Shown here piece by piece: positions 34,031 to 42,737 of a DNA stretch of 64,000 nucleotides (positions are counted from its first letter, which is position 1; the number at the start of each line of letters is the position of its first letter). A program made the translations under genes and the position numbers. Origin of the DNA: an uncultured Flavobacteriaceae bacterium (GTDB lineage: Bacteria; Bacteroidota; Bacteroidia; Flavobacteriales; Flavobacteriaceae); contig CANNCA010000003.1 in NCBI GenBank assembly GCA_947503005.1, forward strand, positions 488,515 to 552,514, written 5' to 3'. Under the pieces are notes generated by a model. The model worked only from the letters and a program-made list of their open reading frames with translations. It did no database searches and had not been told where the DNA came from.

Positions 34031-34663
34031 ATGACTCTTATAGAAAAATACAACCGTCAGTTTGAATATGCCGGTATATTTATGACCGTTTTTATTGCGT
34101 TTCAATTCTATCGTATTTGGCAAAACCCTATGGCTGGAGACACTCCCAAAATTATCAGTTTGGGGCTTTTAATAATCTTTGAATTCATAATGGTACATTC
34201 AGGGTTGCTTATGTCAGGGTTGCCAAAAAAGGTTTCGCTTTTAGGTCTTATTCCATTTTACGGTTTATTTGCCTTGGTTTTTAGTGTAATTGCTCAAGAT
34301 CCTTTTATTTTAATACTATATTTGATAGTTGTTTTTAATAGAATGCGATTTGCTTTTTCAGATGTTCCAAAGGTGTTAAAACAACAAACTCTTCTAAAAT
34401 CAATTCTAACGGCCCTTGCTTATTTTGTGCTTATTTTTCCTTTCATTTTTGGAGCCGAGCATGTGCCCAAAGGAGGTATGACAGAAGACACATTGGATGT
34501 AATAGGCTATCCCGGAAATTCAGCTGCCGCTCAACTGTTATTTGGCATGCCACATGTTCCCATTGCATTTGGTTTTACATACCATTGCCTGCTCGCAATT
34601 ATTGAAGCATTTTCACTACGCCCACGATTCGGGGCTCCTTTTATAACGTATGCCAAAAAATGA
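34031..34663 (+). CDS. integral membrane protein of heme operon, unknown function
   Basis: A 210-aa protein with five to six hydrophobic segments (about 15-32, 42-60, 70-90, 92-108, 128-148, 178-198). It is coupled on both sides, three bases after the GNAT gene and ATGA-overlapping hemF (34660-34663). I do not recognise a family. A position between hemE and hemF is often taken by EI24-type membrane proteins in this group (recalled), but no EI24 motif is visible. Two histidines (MPHVPIAF and TYHCL) might be heme ligands; that is speculation. Confidence 0.75.
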   Translation: MTLIEKYNRQFEYAGIFMTVFIAFQFYRIWQNPMAGDTPKIISLGLLIIFEFIMVHSGLLMSGLPKKVSLLGLIPFYGLFALVFSVIAQDPFILILYLIVVFNRMRFAFSDVPKVLKQQTLLKSILTALAYFVLIFPFIFGAEHVPKGGMTEDTLDVIGYPGNSAAAQLLFGMPHVPIAFGFTYHCLLAIIEAFSLRPRFGAPFITYAKK

Positions 34664-35562
34664 AAGATACTTTTTACACCTACATCAAAAATCTACAAAA
34701 TACTATCACCACTAAACTGGAAAAAGTAGATGGCAAAGCCAAGTTTCAGGAAGATATTTGGAAACGTCCCGAAGGTGGAGGCGGCAGAACACGCGTCATT
34801 GAAAATGGAGACGTTTTTGAAAAAGGAGGTGTAAATATTTCAGGAGTTCATGGTGAGCTTCCAAAAAGTATGCAAACTTATTTCGGTGTAAAAGATGCTG
34901 ATTTCTTTGCTTGTGGATTGAGTTTGGTCTTACATCCGAAGAATCCAAAGGTGCCAACGGTTCATGCGAATTGGAGGTATTTTGAAATGTATGATAAAGA
35001 GAGAAACATTGTTGATCAATGGTTCGGCGGAGGACAAGATTTAACACCTTACTACCTTTTTGAAGAAGATGCGGTCCATTTTCATTCGGTTTGCAAACAA
35101 GCCTGTGATGCACATCATCCTGATTTTTATTCAAAATACAAAAAGCGTTGTGATGAATACTTCTGGAATACCCATCGCAATGAAGCAAGGGGTATAGGCG
35201 GGCTCTTTTTCGACTATTGTAAACCGACGGATGAAATGCAAATGCAAGACTGGTATGACTTCGTCACTGAGGTTGGCAACAGCTTTTTACATTCATATAT
35301 ACCAATCGTTCTAAAACGGAAAGACCTTGATTTTACTTCGCTTCAGCGCGATTGGCAAGAAATTCGACGTGGGCGCTATGTAGAATTCAATCTTGTTCAC
35401 GACAAAGGAACTTTGTTCGGCCTTAAGACCAACGGCCGTATTGAAAGCATTCTCATGAGTCTTCCGCCACATGTGCAATGGCGGTATGACCATCAACCGG
35501 AAGAAGGCAGTGAAGAAGCCAAATTATCGGAAATACTTAAAAATCCGAGGGAATGGGTTTGA
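34660..35562 (+). CDS. hemF: oxygen-dependent coproporphyrinogen III oxidase
   Basis: Oxidative decarboxylation of coproporphyrinogen III to protoporphyrinogen IX using oxygen, which places this organism among aerobes. Family hallmarks: PEGGGGRTRVIENGDVFEKGGVN (oxidase N-terminal), TVHANWRYFE, WFGGGQDLTPYY, and GIGGLFFDY with GRYVEFNLVHDKGTLFGL. At 300 aa it matches the family. It starts within the stop of the membrane protein gene. The usual next gene hemB comes only after an inserted three-gene module. Confidence 0.97.
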   Translation: MKDTFYTYIKNLQNTITTKLEKVDGKAKFQEDIWKRPEGGGGRTRVIENGDVFEKGGVNISGVHGELPKSMQTYFGVKDADFFACGLSLVLHPKNPKVPTVHANWRYFEMYDKERNIVDQWFGGGQDLTPYYLFEEDAVHFHSVCKQACDAHHPDFYSKYKKRCDEYFWNTHRNEARGIGGLFFDYCKPTDEMQMQDWYDFVTEVGNSFLHSYIPIVLKRKDLDFTSLQRDWQEIRRGRYVEFNLVHDKGTLFGLKTNGRIESILMSLPPHVQWRYDHQPEEGSEEAKLSEILKNPREWV

Positions 35563-35598
35563 AACCCATAATCTGTAATATCATTTAATGAAAAAGCT

Positions 35599-36894
35599 AT
35601 GTTAGAAAATTTACTCGAAGCTCTAAAATTGTCTCCAAATAACATTCCTTTAAAGTATCAAATCACCAAACTTTACATGCAAAATAACGACTTTGAAGAA
35701 GCTGAAAAACACCTTCTCGAAATCATCAAAGTTGAACCTGACAATATGGAGTTTAAATTTGAATTAGCGCAATGCTTCTATCGCCAAAATAAAGTTTCCA
35801 CAGCTGAGATTTTATTAGAAGAACTAATTGAACAATCTGATGATACTAGATATTTGGAACTATTATGCTATTGTCAATTAAAACAAGAGAACTATAGAGA
35901 AGCTCAAAAAAGCTATCAGAATATTTTAGAAGCTAATCCGAATTTTAAAAATGCTGATTTCGATGAAAAACTGAAGGTCTCTTCCAATGGTGACAAAGAT
36001 TCCTTTGTAGATGAGGATGGTATTGCCTTCTATAAAAAACCTGATATAAGCTTTAAGGATATTGGGGGCATGGAACATGTCAAAAATGAAATATCACTCA
36101 AAATAATCAAACCCCTAACTCATAAAGAACTCTACAAAGCATACGGCAAAAAAATCGGAGGTGGTATATTATTGTATGGTCCTCCCGGCTGTGGTAAAAC
36201 TCATATTGCAAGGGCCACGGCGGGCGAGATCAATGCGAATTTTATAAATGTTGGTATCAACGATATTCTCGACATGTGGATTGGTAATTCTGAAAAGAAT
36301 CTTCATGAAATTTTTGAAACTGCACGTAGAAATACCCCTTGTGTTATTTTCATTGATGAAATTGACGCTTTAGGCGCAAACAGAAATGACGTAAGTAAGA
36401 CCACGGGAAGAACAGTTATCAATCAATTCTTGGCCGAACTTGATGGTTTGGATGCTGATAATGAAGGAATTCTAATAATTGGTGCGACCAATGCTCCATG
36501 GTATTTAGACCCTGCTTTCAGAAGACCTGGACGTTTTGACCGAATCATTTTCGTTTCACCGCCAGATATTGAGGCCAAAACTTCGATATTCACTATACAG
36601 TTAAGAAATAAACCTACTGATAATATTGATTGTCAAGCCTTGGCCAAAAATTCTAAAGATTTTTCAGGAGCCGATATCAAAGCTGCTATTGATATAGCAA
36701 TAGAAAGCAAATTAGAAAGTGCATTTGCTGATGGTATTCCCAAACCATTGACTACAAAAGATATTCTAAAAGCAATCAAAAAAATGAAACCTAGCACTAA
36801 AGAATGGTTTGGGTCGGCAAAAAATTATGCTCTTTATTCGAATGACGGAGGCCTTTACGATGAAATTCTTGACTACCTAAAAATCAAAAAATAA
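35599..36894 (+). CDS. TPR-AAA ATPase inserted in heme operon
   Basis: A 431-aa protein. TPR-like helical repeats fill residues 1-115 (NNDFEEAEKHLLEIIKVEPDN, ENYREAQKSYQNILEANPN). A classical AAA module follows from about 150: Walker A GPPGCGKT (194-201), pore loop MWIGN, Walker B IFIDEIDALG (about 250-259, catalytic E254), sensor-1 GATNAPWYLDPA and RRPGRFD arginine fingers. Such CDC48/FtsH-like modules unfold or remodel proteins; the TPR part likely recruits targets. No transmembrane part. It overlaps the next gene by one base (TAATG). Its place between hemF and hemB is unusual. Confidence 0.88.
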   Translation: MLENLLEALKLSPNNIPLKYQITKLYMQNNDFEEAEKHLLEIIKVEPDNMEFKFELAQCFYRQNKVSTAEILLEELIEQSDDTRYLELLCYCQLKQENYREAQKSYQNILEANPNFKNADFDEKLKVSSNGDKDSFVDEDGIAFYKKPDISFKDIGGMEHVKNEISLKIIKPLTHKELYKAYGKKIGGGILLYGPPGCGKTHIARATAGEINANFINVGINDILDMWIGNSEKNLHEIFETARRNTPCVIFIDEIDALGANRNDVSKTTGRTVINQFLAELDGLDADNEGILIIGATNAPWYLDPAFRRPGRFDRIIFVSPPDIEAKTSIFTIQLRNKPTDNIDCQALAKNSKDFSGADIKAAIDIAIESKLESAFADGIPKPLTTKDILKAIKKMKPSTKEWFGSAKNYALYSNDGGLYDEILDYLKIKK

Positions 36895-38120
36895 TGGAAT
36901 CCAAGAACCTCGAACGTGCAATTCAATTTATCGAACTAGGTAGATTTAATGATGCTATTCCCTATTTGCAAAACGCTATTGCGGAATACCCCAACGGCTG
37001 GGAGGGAAAGTATTACTTAGCAGTTTGTCATTATAGCGAAGGTAATATCAAAAAAGCATCACAACTAGCCGATGGATTAATGCACGAGTTGCCAAACGAC
37101 GCAGATGTATTATTCTTGAAGGCAAGAATAGCATTAGAGCAGGATAGGGATAATGAAGCAGAAGTCTTTGTTGATGAAGCCATTGCAATCAATCCTTTGG
37201 ATGCTGATTATTTTGGATTTAAAGCTGGTATTCTCCTGCACAAAACAAAATATGAGGAAGGGCTCCAAACAGTAAATGAGGGTTTGAGAATAGAAGCAAA
37301 AAACACCTACTGCCTAAATATTCGTGCACAAATCTTGACCAAATTAAATAGGGTTGAAGAAGCAAATCAAACTGTTGAGAATATCCTATATGATAATCCA
37401 GAAGATGCGTACTCACACGCTAATGTAGGTTGGGTAGAATTGGAAAACGGAAATCATAAAAAGGCCTTGGAGCACTTCAAACAAGCACTTCAATTTGACC
37501 CGAATTTGGACTACGCCCGAGAAGGCATGAGCACTGCATTGAAAAGTAAAAATATTGTGTACAAATGGCACATGAAATATGCTTTCTGGATTGCCAAACA
37601 GTCATCTAAGAATCAATGGATTTTCATTATTGGTCTGTATCTTGTGTATCGCTTTTCGGTAAAACTACTCAGCGCCAGTGGACTAACTTATATTGCCGTT
37701 CCTTTGATGATTTTATATCTTTTGTTTGCCCTTGGCGGGTGGATTATGGAACCCATGTCAAATGCAATATTGAATTTCGACAAATACGGTAAATATTTGC
37801 TACATGAATCACAAAAAATAAGTGGGTATGTATTTAGCGTTTTATTGTTAGGGGGCATTATCTCAATACTCGCATTTTACACATTCGGAGTTGACTACAC
37901 CTTGACCATGGCCATTACGTTCATATGCGCCATAGTACCCTTACCAAGGGCCTTTTTATTGGATAGCAAAAAAAGCAAAAACCTTGCAATCGCTTATGGA
38001 TTGCTTATGTTGAGCGTGGGATTAATAGGTCCTTTTTTTACAGAGATGTTTAATGCTCAAATCGCTGTTTTTATAATGATGGTAGCCTACACATGGCTGG
38101 GTAATTTTATTGAAGATTAA
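36894..38120 (+). CDS. TPR membrane protein next to TPR-AAA ATPase
   Basis: A 408-aa protein: five or so TPR repeats in residues 5-220 (GRFNDAIPYLQNAIAEYPNG, GNIKKASQLADGLMHELPND, GNHKKALEHFKQALQFDPN) on the cytoplasmic side, then five to six membrane segments (about 243-405). It shares a base with the stop of the AAA gene and with the start of the next gene (TAATG twice), so the three are one translational unit. It may dock the soluble AAA ATPase to the membrane through TPR contacts; this is inference. Confidence 0.82.
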   Translation: MESKNLERAIQFIELGRFNDAIPYLQNAIAEYPNGWEGKYYLAVCHYSEGNIKKASQLADGLMHELPNDADVLFLKARIALEQDRDNEAEVFVDEAIAINPLDADYFGFKAGILLHKTKYEEGLQTVNEGLRIEAKNTYCLNIRAQILTKLNRVEEANQTVENILYDNPEDAYSHANVGWVELENGNHKKALEHFKQALQFDPNLDYAREGMSTALKSKNIVYKWHMKYAFWIAKQSSKNQWIFIIGLYLVYRFSVKLLSASGLTYIAVPLMILYLLFALGGWIMEPMSNAILNFDKYGKYLLHESQKISGYVFSVLLLGGIISILAFYTFGVDYTLTMAITFICAIVPLPRAFLLDSKKSKNLAIAYGLLMLSVGLIGPFFTEMFNAQIAVFIMMVAYTWLGNFIED

Positions 38121-38755
38121 TGAAAAAAAGATACGCTATTCTCTTTCTTGTGTGTTTATCCGCAATCTCTTCTTGTGAATTTGGAGAAAAATCAAAGAGC
38201 GATATCGAAATTGTGTTCGTTCAAGATACATTAAGCGTTGGTTACACATACTGGTGGCCAGAATCAGGGCCGTTTGTTGGTCTATGTGGAGATGAACTTT
38301 CACTAGTGTTTTCAGGTACACTTGTCGATATGGGAAAACCTACAGATGATGCGGGCCCTTTATACACCTCCAAAAAAGGCACTTTTGAAATTGAGCGGGT
38401 TTATAAAATCAAAGACCTCGGTGAAAATAATTATGCCAATCAAAAGTTCATTACTACGGACTGCTTTGATGAGCTAGACCTCATCACCGGTGATCAAGTT
38501 CTGGTATTCTGTTATGATTTTGAAAATGGTTATACCACACCAGGTGGCAAATCTATTTTAAAAGTAACGGACTTTGACGACCCCTTGATAGCTTCCATAA
38601 AACGATATATCGATACGGATCAAAATGCCATGGAACTTAAAAAAGATGTTGGTCTTTGGGCTAAAGTAGGGCTTGGACGCAAACTTCAAGAAATTATAAA
38701 ATGTGTGGAGGATATGAATTCCCTGGCACCCTCAAATTCTGTTGATAATCAGTAA
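38120..38755 (+). CDS. predicted lipoprotein of TPR-AAA module
   Basis: A 211-aa protein with signal and lipobox (LSAISSC, Cys19). The mature part is beta-rich with four cysteines (near CGDELSLVFSG, TTDCFDEL, VFCYDFE, IKCVEDM). The pattern of an SGT-V-D segment followed by long strands and CxxxLxxGD resembles OB-fold netrin/TIMP-like domains, but the match is weak. It is the last gene of the inserted module, coupled to the TPR membrane protein and 22 bases before hemB. Confidence 0.72.
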   Translation: MKKRYAILFLVCLSAISSCEFGEKSKSDIEIVFVQDTLSVGYTYWWPESGPFVGLCGDELSLVFSGTLVDMGKPTDDAGPLYTSKKGTFEIERVYKIKDLGENNYANQKFITTDCFDELDLITGDQVLVFCYDFENGYTTPGGKSILKVTDFDDPLIASIKRYIDTDQNAMELKKDVGLWAKVGLGRKLQEIIKCVEDMNSLAPSNSVDNQ

Positions 38756-38777
38756 CTTTATCCTATAAATCATTCAC

Positions 38778-39767
38778 ATGTTCCCATTAAGAAGAAATAG
38801 AAGACTCCGACAAAGCGACGCTATTCGGCATTTGGTACGCGAGACCATTCTGACCCCAAGTGACTTTCTTGTCCCGCTTTTTGTAGTAGAGGGTAAAGGC
38901 GTAAAGGAAGAAATCGTCTCCATGCCTAATTATTATAGACTCAGCTTGGATAACTTGGAAAAAGAAATCAAAGAACTATGGAATATGGGCCTTTGCGCTG
39001 TGCTTCTTTTTGTAAAAGTACCTGATGATTTAAAGGACAACAAAGGAACTGAAGCGCTAAACCCTAACGGACTCATGCAATTGGCGATTAAAACGGTCAA
39101 AAATGCGTGTCCGGATATGCTGGTAATGACCGATGTCGCTTTAGACCCCTTTTCGTCTTTAGGTCATGATGGGCTTGTTCAAGACGGAATGATTTTAAAT
39201 GATGAAACTTCGGAAATTCTCGCAGAGATGAGTGTTAGCCATGCGGATGCAGGTGCCAATTTTGTAGCCCCCAGCGATATGATGGATGGTCGCATTTTAA
39301 CCATTCGGGAAGCACTAGAAGATGAGGGTCACATCAATACAGGCATCATGAGTTATAGTGCCAAATATGCCAGCGCCTTTTACGGGCCTTTTCGAGATGC
39401 TTTGGATTCAGCTCCAGTGGATATGAAAAATGTTCCGAAGGATAAGAAAACCTACCAAATGGACTCCGCCAATCGGTTCGAAGCGATAACCGAAACGCAA
39501 GCTGATATTGATGAAGGTGCCGATATTGTAATGGTAAAGCCGGGTTCTGCTTATTTGGATATTCTACGAGAAATTCGAAACGAAGTTGATGTGCCCGTAG
39601 CGGTTTATCAAGTTAGCGGTGAATATGCTATGCTAAAGGCCGCAGCCGAAAAAGGTTGGTTGGATCACGATGCTGTGATGATGGAACAATTGATAGCCTT
39701 CAAGCGGGCTGGAGCAAACATTATTGCCAGTTATTTTGCTAAGGATGCGGTTCGTTTAATGGGATAA
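38778..39767 (+). CDS. hemB: delta-aminolevulinic acid dehydratase (porphobilinogen synthase), Mg-type
   Basis: Joins two 5-aminolevulinate molecules to porphobilinogen. Schiff-base lysines are K196 in MSYSAKYASAFYG and K254 in VMVKPGSAY. The segment DVALDPFSSLGHDG shows Ala/Asp/Asp in place of the three zinc-binding cysteines of animal-type enzymes, so this is the Mg-dependent Pseudomonas-like class. At 329 aa it is normal. It is the last heme gene in the operon; hemL and hemG/Y-type genes are absent from the window. The next gene begins one base after its stop. Confidence 0.97.
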   Translation: MFPLRRNRRLRQSDAIRHLVRETILTPSDFLVPLFVVEGKGVKEEIVSMPNYYRLSLDNLEKEIKELWNMGLCAVLLFVKVPDDLKDNKGTEALNPNGLMQLAIKTVKNACPDMLVMTDVALDPFSSLGHDGLVQDGMILNDETSEILAEMSVSHADAGANFVAPSDMMDGRILTIREALEDEGHINTGIMSYSAKYASAFYGPFRDALDSAPVDMKNVPKDKKTYQMDSANRFEAITETQADIDEGADIVMVKPGSAYLDILREIRNEVDVPVAVYQVSGEYAMLKAAAEKGWLDHDAVMMEQLIAFKRAGANIIASYFAKDAVRLMG

Positions 39768-39768
39768 T

Positions 39769-41100
39769 ATGAAGTGCTTACCCTTTCTTCTTTTCTTTTC
39801 TTTTGTGGGTCTTACTTATCCCCAAGAAAATGCATCAACAAGCTTGAACATTAGATTTGAAGATAGACTTACCTACGGAAATCCTTCAGAAGTCAATCTT
39901 GATTCGGCCTATATTTATTCGAGGGTCGATTCCATTATGACTTTAGGCATTCAAGAAGAGGCTTTCCCCGGAGCTCAATTATTGGTTGCAAAACAAGGGA
40001 AAATCATTTTTCATCAAGCTTATGGATATCATACCTACGATAGTTTACAACCCGTTTCTTTGGATGATATCTACGATTTGGCTTCTGTTACCAAAATCAC
40101 GGGGCCTTTGCCTGCTATCATGAAATTGGTCGATGAGGGAAAACTGAAATTAGACGTTCCTTTTAGTACATATTGGAAGCCTTGGCAAAAAATAGAGAAC
40201 AAAAAAAACCTTACCCTTCGCGAGATTCTTGCCCATCAGGCAGGACTTACTCCCTATATCGTTTTTCTGAACGAAATTTTCAAAAAGAACGGGAAGCTTA
40301 AAAAACGTTTTGTGCGCCACAAATCAAACTCTCGTTTTCAACTGGAGGCTTTCGATAGCCTTTTTGTACGGAACAATTTCAACAAAAAAATGTATCGGAT
40401 GATTGATAAGTCTGCCATTGGGGAAAAGAAATACAAATATTCGGGCTTGACTTTTCTGATTTTCCCCAAGCTTATCGAGCAGTTGACAGGACAATCTTAT
40501 GAAACCTATATCACCCAGAATTTTTATACTCCCTTGGGCACAACTTACTTGGGTTTCCGACCAAAAACCAAGAAGTATTCCAATAAAATCGTCCCCACTG
40601 AAATAGATACTTTATTTCGAAAAACACTGACCCAAAATTGGGTGCATGATGAAAATGCTTCGCTTTTGGGGGGTATTTCTGGTAATGCAGGCTTATTCTC
40701 CACAGCGACCGATATGGCGAAAATAATGCAGTTTTATATGCAATATGGTACTTATGACGGCAAACAGTATATATCCGAAAAAATCATAAAAGAGTTCATC
40801 AACGTACAATATCCTAAAAATGAGAACCGCAGAGGATTGGGTTTTGATAAACCGCTTTTGGGCAATGATACGTTAAAACTTAAAGATGCCTACCCAGCTC
40901 CTCAGGCAAGCTTTGAAAGCTTCGGACATTCAGGTTTTACAGGAACTTTTGTTTGGGCGGATCCAAAAAGCCAATTGGTATTTATTTTTCTTTCCAATCG
41001 GGTATATCCTTCCAGATCGCATCGTAATTTGTACAGTTTAAACATCAGAACCGCACTTCATTCGGTGTTCTACGAAGCAGAGCGACCTAGCTCTAATTAG
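39769..41100 (+). CDS. secreted serine hydrolase of the class C beta-lactamase family
   Basis: A 443-aa protein; third SxxK hydrolase in the window. Signal peptide near residues 1-18 (LTYPQ). Motifs: S106-V-T-K109; Y224-S-G226 (Gly instead of the usual Asn); HSGFTGT as third. In position it follows hemB after one base, so may be co-transcribed. The family also includes penicillin-binding and esterase enzymes acting on the cell envelope; substrate cannot be told. No beta-rich extension like the two others. Confidence 0.85.
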   Translation: MKCLPFLLFFSFVGLTYPQENASTSLNIRFEDRLTYGNPSEVNLDSAYIYSRVDSIMTLGIQEEAFPGAQLLVAKQGKIIFHQAYGYHTYDSLQPVSLDDIYDLASVTKITGPLPAIMKLVDEGKLKLDVPFSTYWKPWQKIENKKNLTLREILAHQAGLTPYIVFLNEIFKKNGKLKKRFVRHKSNSRFQLEAFDSLFVRNNFNKKMYRMIDKSAIGEKKYKYSGLTFLIFPKLIEQLTGQSYETYITQNFYTPLGTTYLGFRPKTKKYSNKIVPTEIDTLFRKTLTQNWVHDENASLLGGISGNAGLFSTATDMAKIMQFYMQYGTYDGKQYISEKIIKEFINVQYPKNENRRGLGFDKPLLGNDTLKLKDAYPAPQASFESFGHSGFTGTFVWADPKSQLVFIFLSNRVYPSRSHRNLYSLNIRTALHSVFYEAERPSSN

Positions 41101-41138
41101 TATTTTTCTTAGTACATTCGTGTCATCAAACAGAATGC

Positions 41139-42260
41139 ATGGGTCTTCTTATTTTTTATGCAGTAATATCAATCTTCTTTTCTTTTCTATGCTCCATTTT
41201 AGAAGCAGTGCTTCTAAGTGTAACCCCCACTTTTGTGAACATTAAGAAAAAAGAAGGCAAAGCCTACGCTAAAACTTTAGAAGAGCTCAAAAAGGATGTG
41301 GACAAACCTTTGATCGCAATTCTGACCCTCAACACCATAGCGCATACCGTAGGCGCTATTTTAGTGGGGGTTCAAGCAAAGGTTGCGTATGCTGAATTAT
41401 ATGGTAGTACCACCCGCTCGCTATTCGGTATAGAATTTACAGAAGATTTGATGGTTGGTGTGGTATCAACAATCATGACAATTTTGATTTTAGTTGCCTC
41501 AGAGATTATCCCCAAAACCATTGGCGCTACTTTTTGGAGGCAATTGGCAAATTTTACCGCAAAAACGCTTAAAGGAATGGTGCTTGCATTAAAATGGACA
41601 GGGCTCCTCTGGGTTTTGCAACTCTTTACCAAATTAGTAGGAGGAAAAGGACATCACGGTAGCGTACTCAGCAGGGACGATTTCAGCGCAATGGCCGATA
41701 TTGCACATGAAGAAGGCGTTTTCGAACAGTCAGAATCGACTATAATCAAAAACCTGCTTCGTTTCGATGAGGTATTGGTTAAGGATGTGATGACACCAAG
41801 AGCCGTTATGAAAATAGCCTCACAAGAAAAGTCGATTCATAACTTTTTTACCGAAAATCCTAAGATGCGGTTTTCGCGTATTCCGATTCATGGAGAGAAA
41901 GTGGATCATATTACAGGTTTCGTTCTTAAGGATAACATATTGGAGGAGATCATCAATGATAATGGTGATGCGCCTCTTTCTGAGATTAGACGTGATATAC
42001 TAGTAACAAAACGAAACACTCCCATTCCAAAACTCTTCGATATCTTCATAGGTAAACGAGAGCATATAGCTTTGGTTGTTGATGAATATGGTTCAGTAAG
42101 TGGTTTAGTCACTATGGAAGACATAATCGAAACCTTATTGGGCCTTGAAATCATGGATGAAAGCGATAATGTTGCAGATCTTCAAGAATTAGCTCGTAAA
42201 ACCTGGCAGAATCGGGCAGAGCGCATAGGCATTATTGATAAGGAACAAAAACCAGAGTGA
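41139..42260 (+). CDS. CNNM/DUF21 and CBS-domain membrane protein (CorC/hemolysin family)
   Basis: A 373-aa protein: DUF21 membrane domain (1-185) with three to four membrane segments and the conserved opening SFLCSILEAVLLSVTPTF, followed by a CBS pair (about 195-335; EVLVKDVMTPRAVM and HIALVVDEYGSVSGLVTMEDIIETLLG). The C-terminal CorC_HlyC transporter-associated domain of longer relatives is absent. Family members are linked to Mg2+ or Co2+ efflux. It overlaps the next gene (ogt) by four bases. Confidence 0.9.
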   Translation: MGLLIFYAVISIFFSFLCSILEAVLLSVTPTFVNIKKKEGKAYAKTLEELKKDVDKPLIAILTLNTIAHTVGAILVGVQAKVAYAELYGSTTRSLFGIEFTEDLMVGVVSTIMTILILVASEIIPKTIGATFWRQLANFTAKTLKGMVLALKWTGLLWVLQLFTKLVGGKGHHGSVLSRDDFSAMADIAHEEGVFEQSESTIIKNLLRFDEVLVKDVMTPRAVMKIASQEKSIHNFFTENPKMRFSRIPIHGEKVDHITGFVLKDNILEEIINDNGDAPLSEIRRDILVTKRNTPIPKLFDIFIGKREHIALVVDEYGSVSGLVTMEDIIETLLGLEIMDESDNVADLQELARKTWQNRAERIGIIDKEQKPE

Positions 42261-42733
42261 TAGAGAGCGCCTATATACCAACACCTTTGGGTATCGCCAA
42301 ATTAGAAGGTGATGTTAATGGACTTCAATCGATTACAGTTCTCGATTCAGAAGAGGAATTAACAGAAATTATTCCTGAAGTGCTGGAAGACGGTGTTTAT
42401 CAGTTAAAGGAATATTTTGAGGGGCAACGCAAAGAATTCACATTAGAGTTAAATCCTCAAGGAACTGATTTTCAAAAAAAGGTTTGGGAAGGATTACTTC
42501 AAATTCCCTTCGGGAAAACCGTTTCTTACCTTGAATTATCAAAGACTTTAGGAGATGTGAAAGCTATTCGAGCCGTCGCAGCTGCTAATGGGAAAAATCC
42601 TTTATGGATTGTGATTCCATGCCACCGTGTTATAGGTAGTGATGGTTCGTTGACAGGATACGCAGGAGGATTGCATCGAAAAAAGTGGTTGCTGGAGCAT
42701 GAGTCTCCCGTAAAACAGCAAAGCTTATTTTGA
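42257..42733 (+). CDS. ogt: methylated-DNA--[protein]-cysteine S-methyltransferase
   Basis: Suicide repair protein that takes the methyl group from O6-methylguanine. The active-site Cys is C122 in IPCHRVIGSDG; the DNA-binding helix is QIPFGKTVSYLELSK and the following AVAAANGKNPL. A 158-aa length matches the family. The start is GTG at 42257, overlapping the CNNM stop as GTGA. Coupling to a transport gene has no obvious meaning. Confidence 0.94.
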   Translation: MIESAYIPTPLGIAKLEGDVNGLQSITVLDSEEELTEIIPEVLEDGVYQLKEYFEGQRKEFTLELNPQGTDFQKKVWEGLLQIPFGKTVSYLELSKTLGDVKAIRAVAAANGKNPLWIVIPCHRVIGSDGSLTGYAGGLHRKKWLLEHESPVKQQSLF

Positions 42734-42737
42734 TTTC

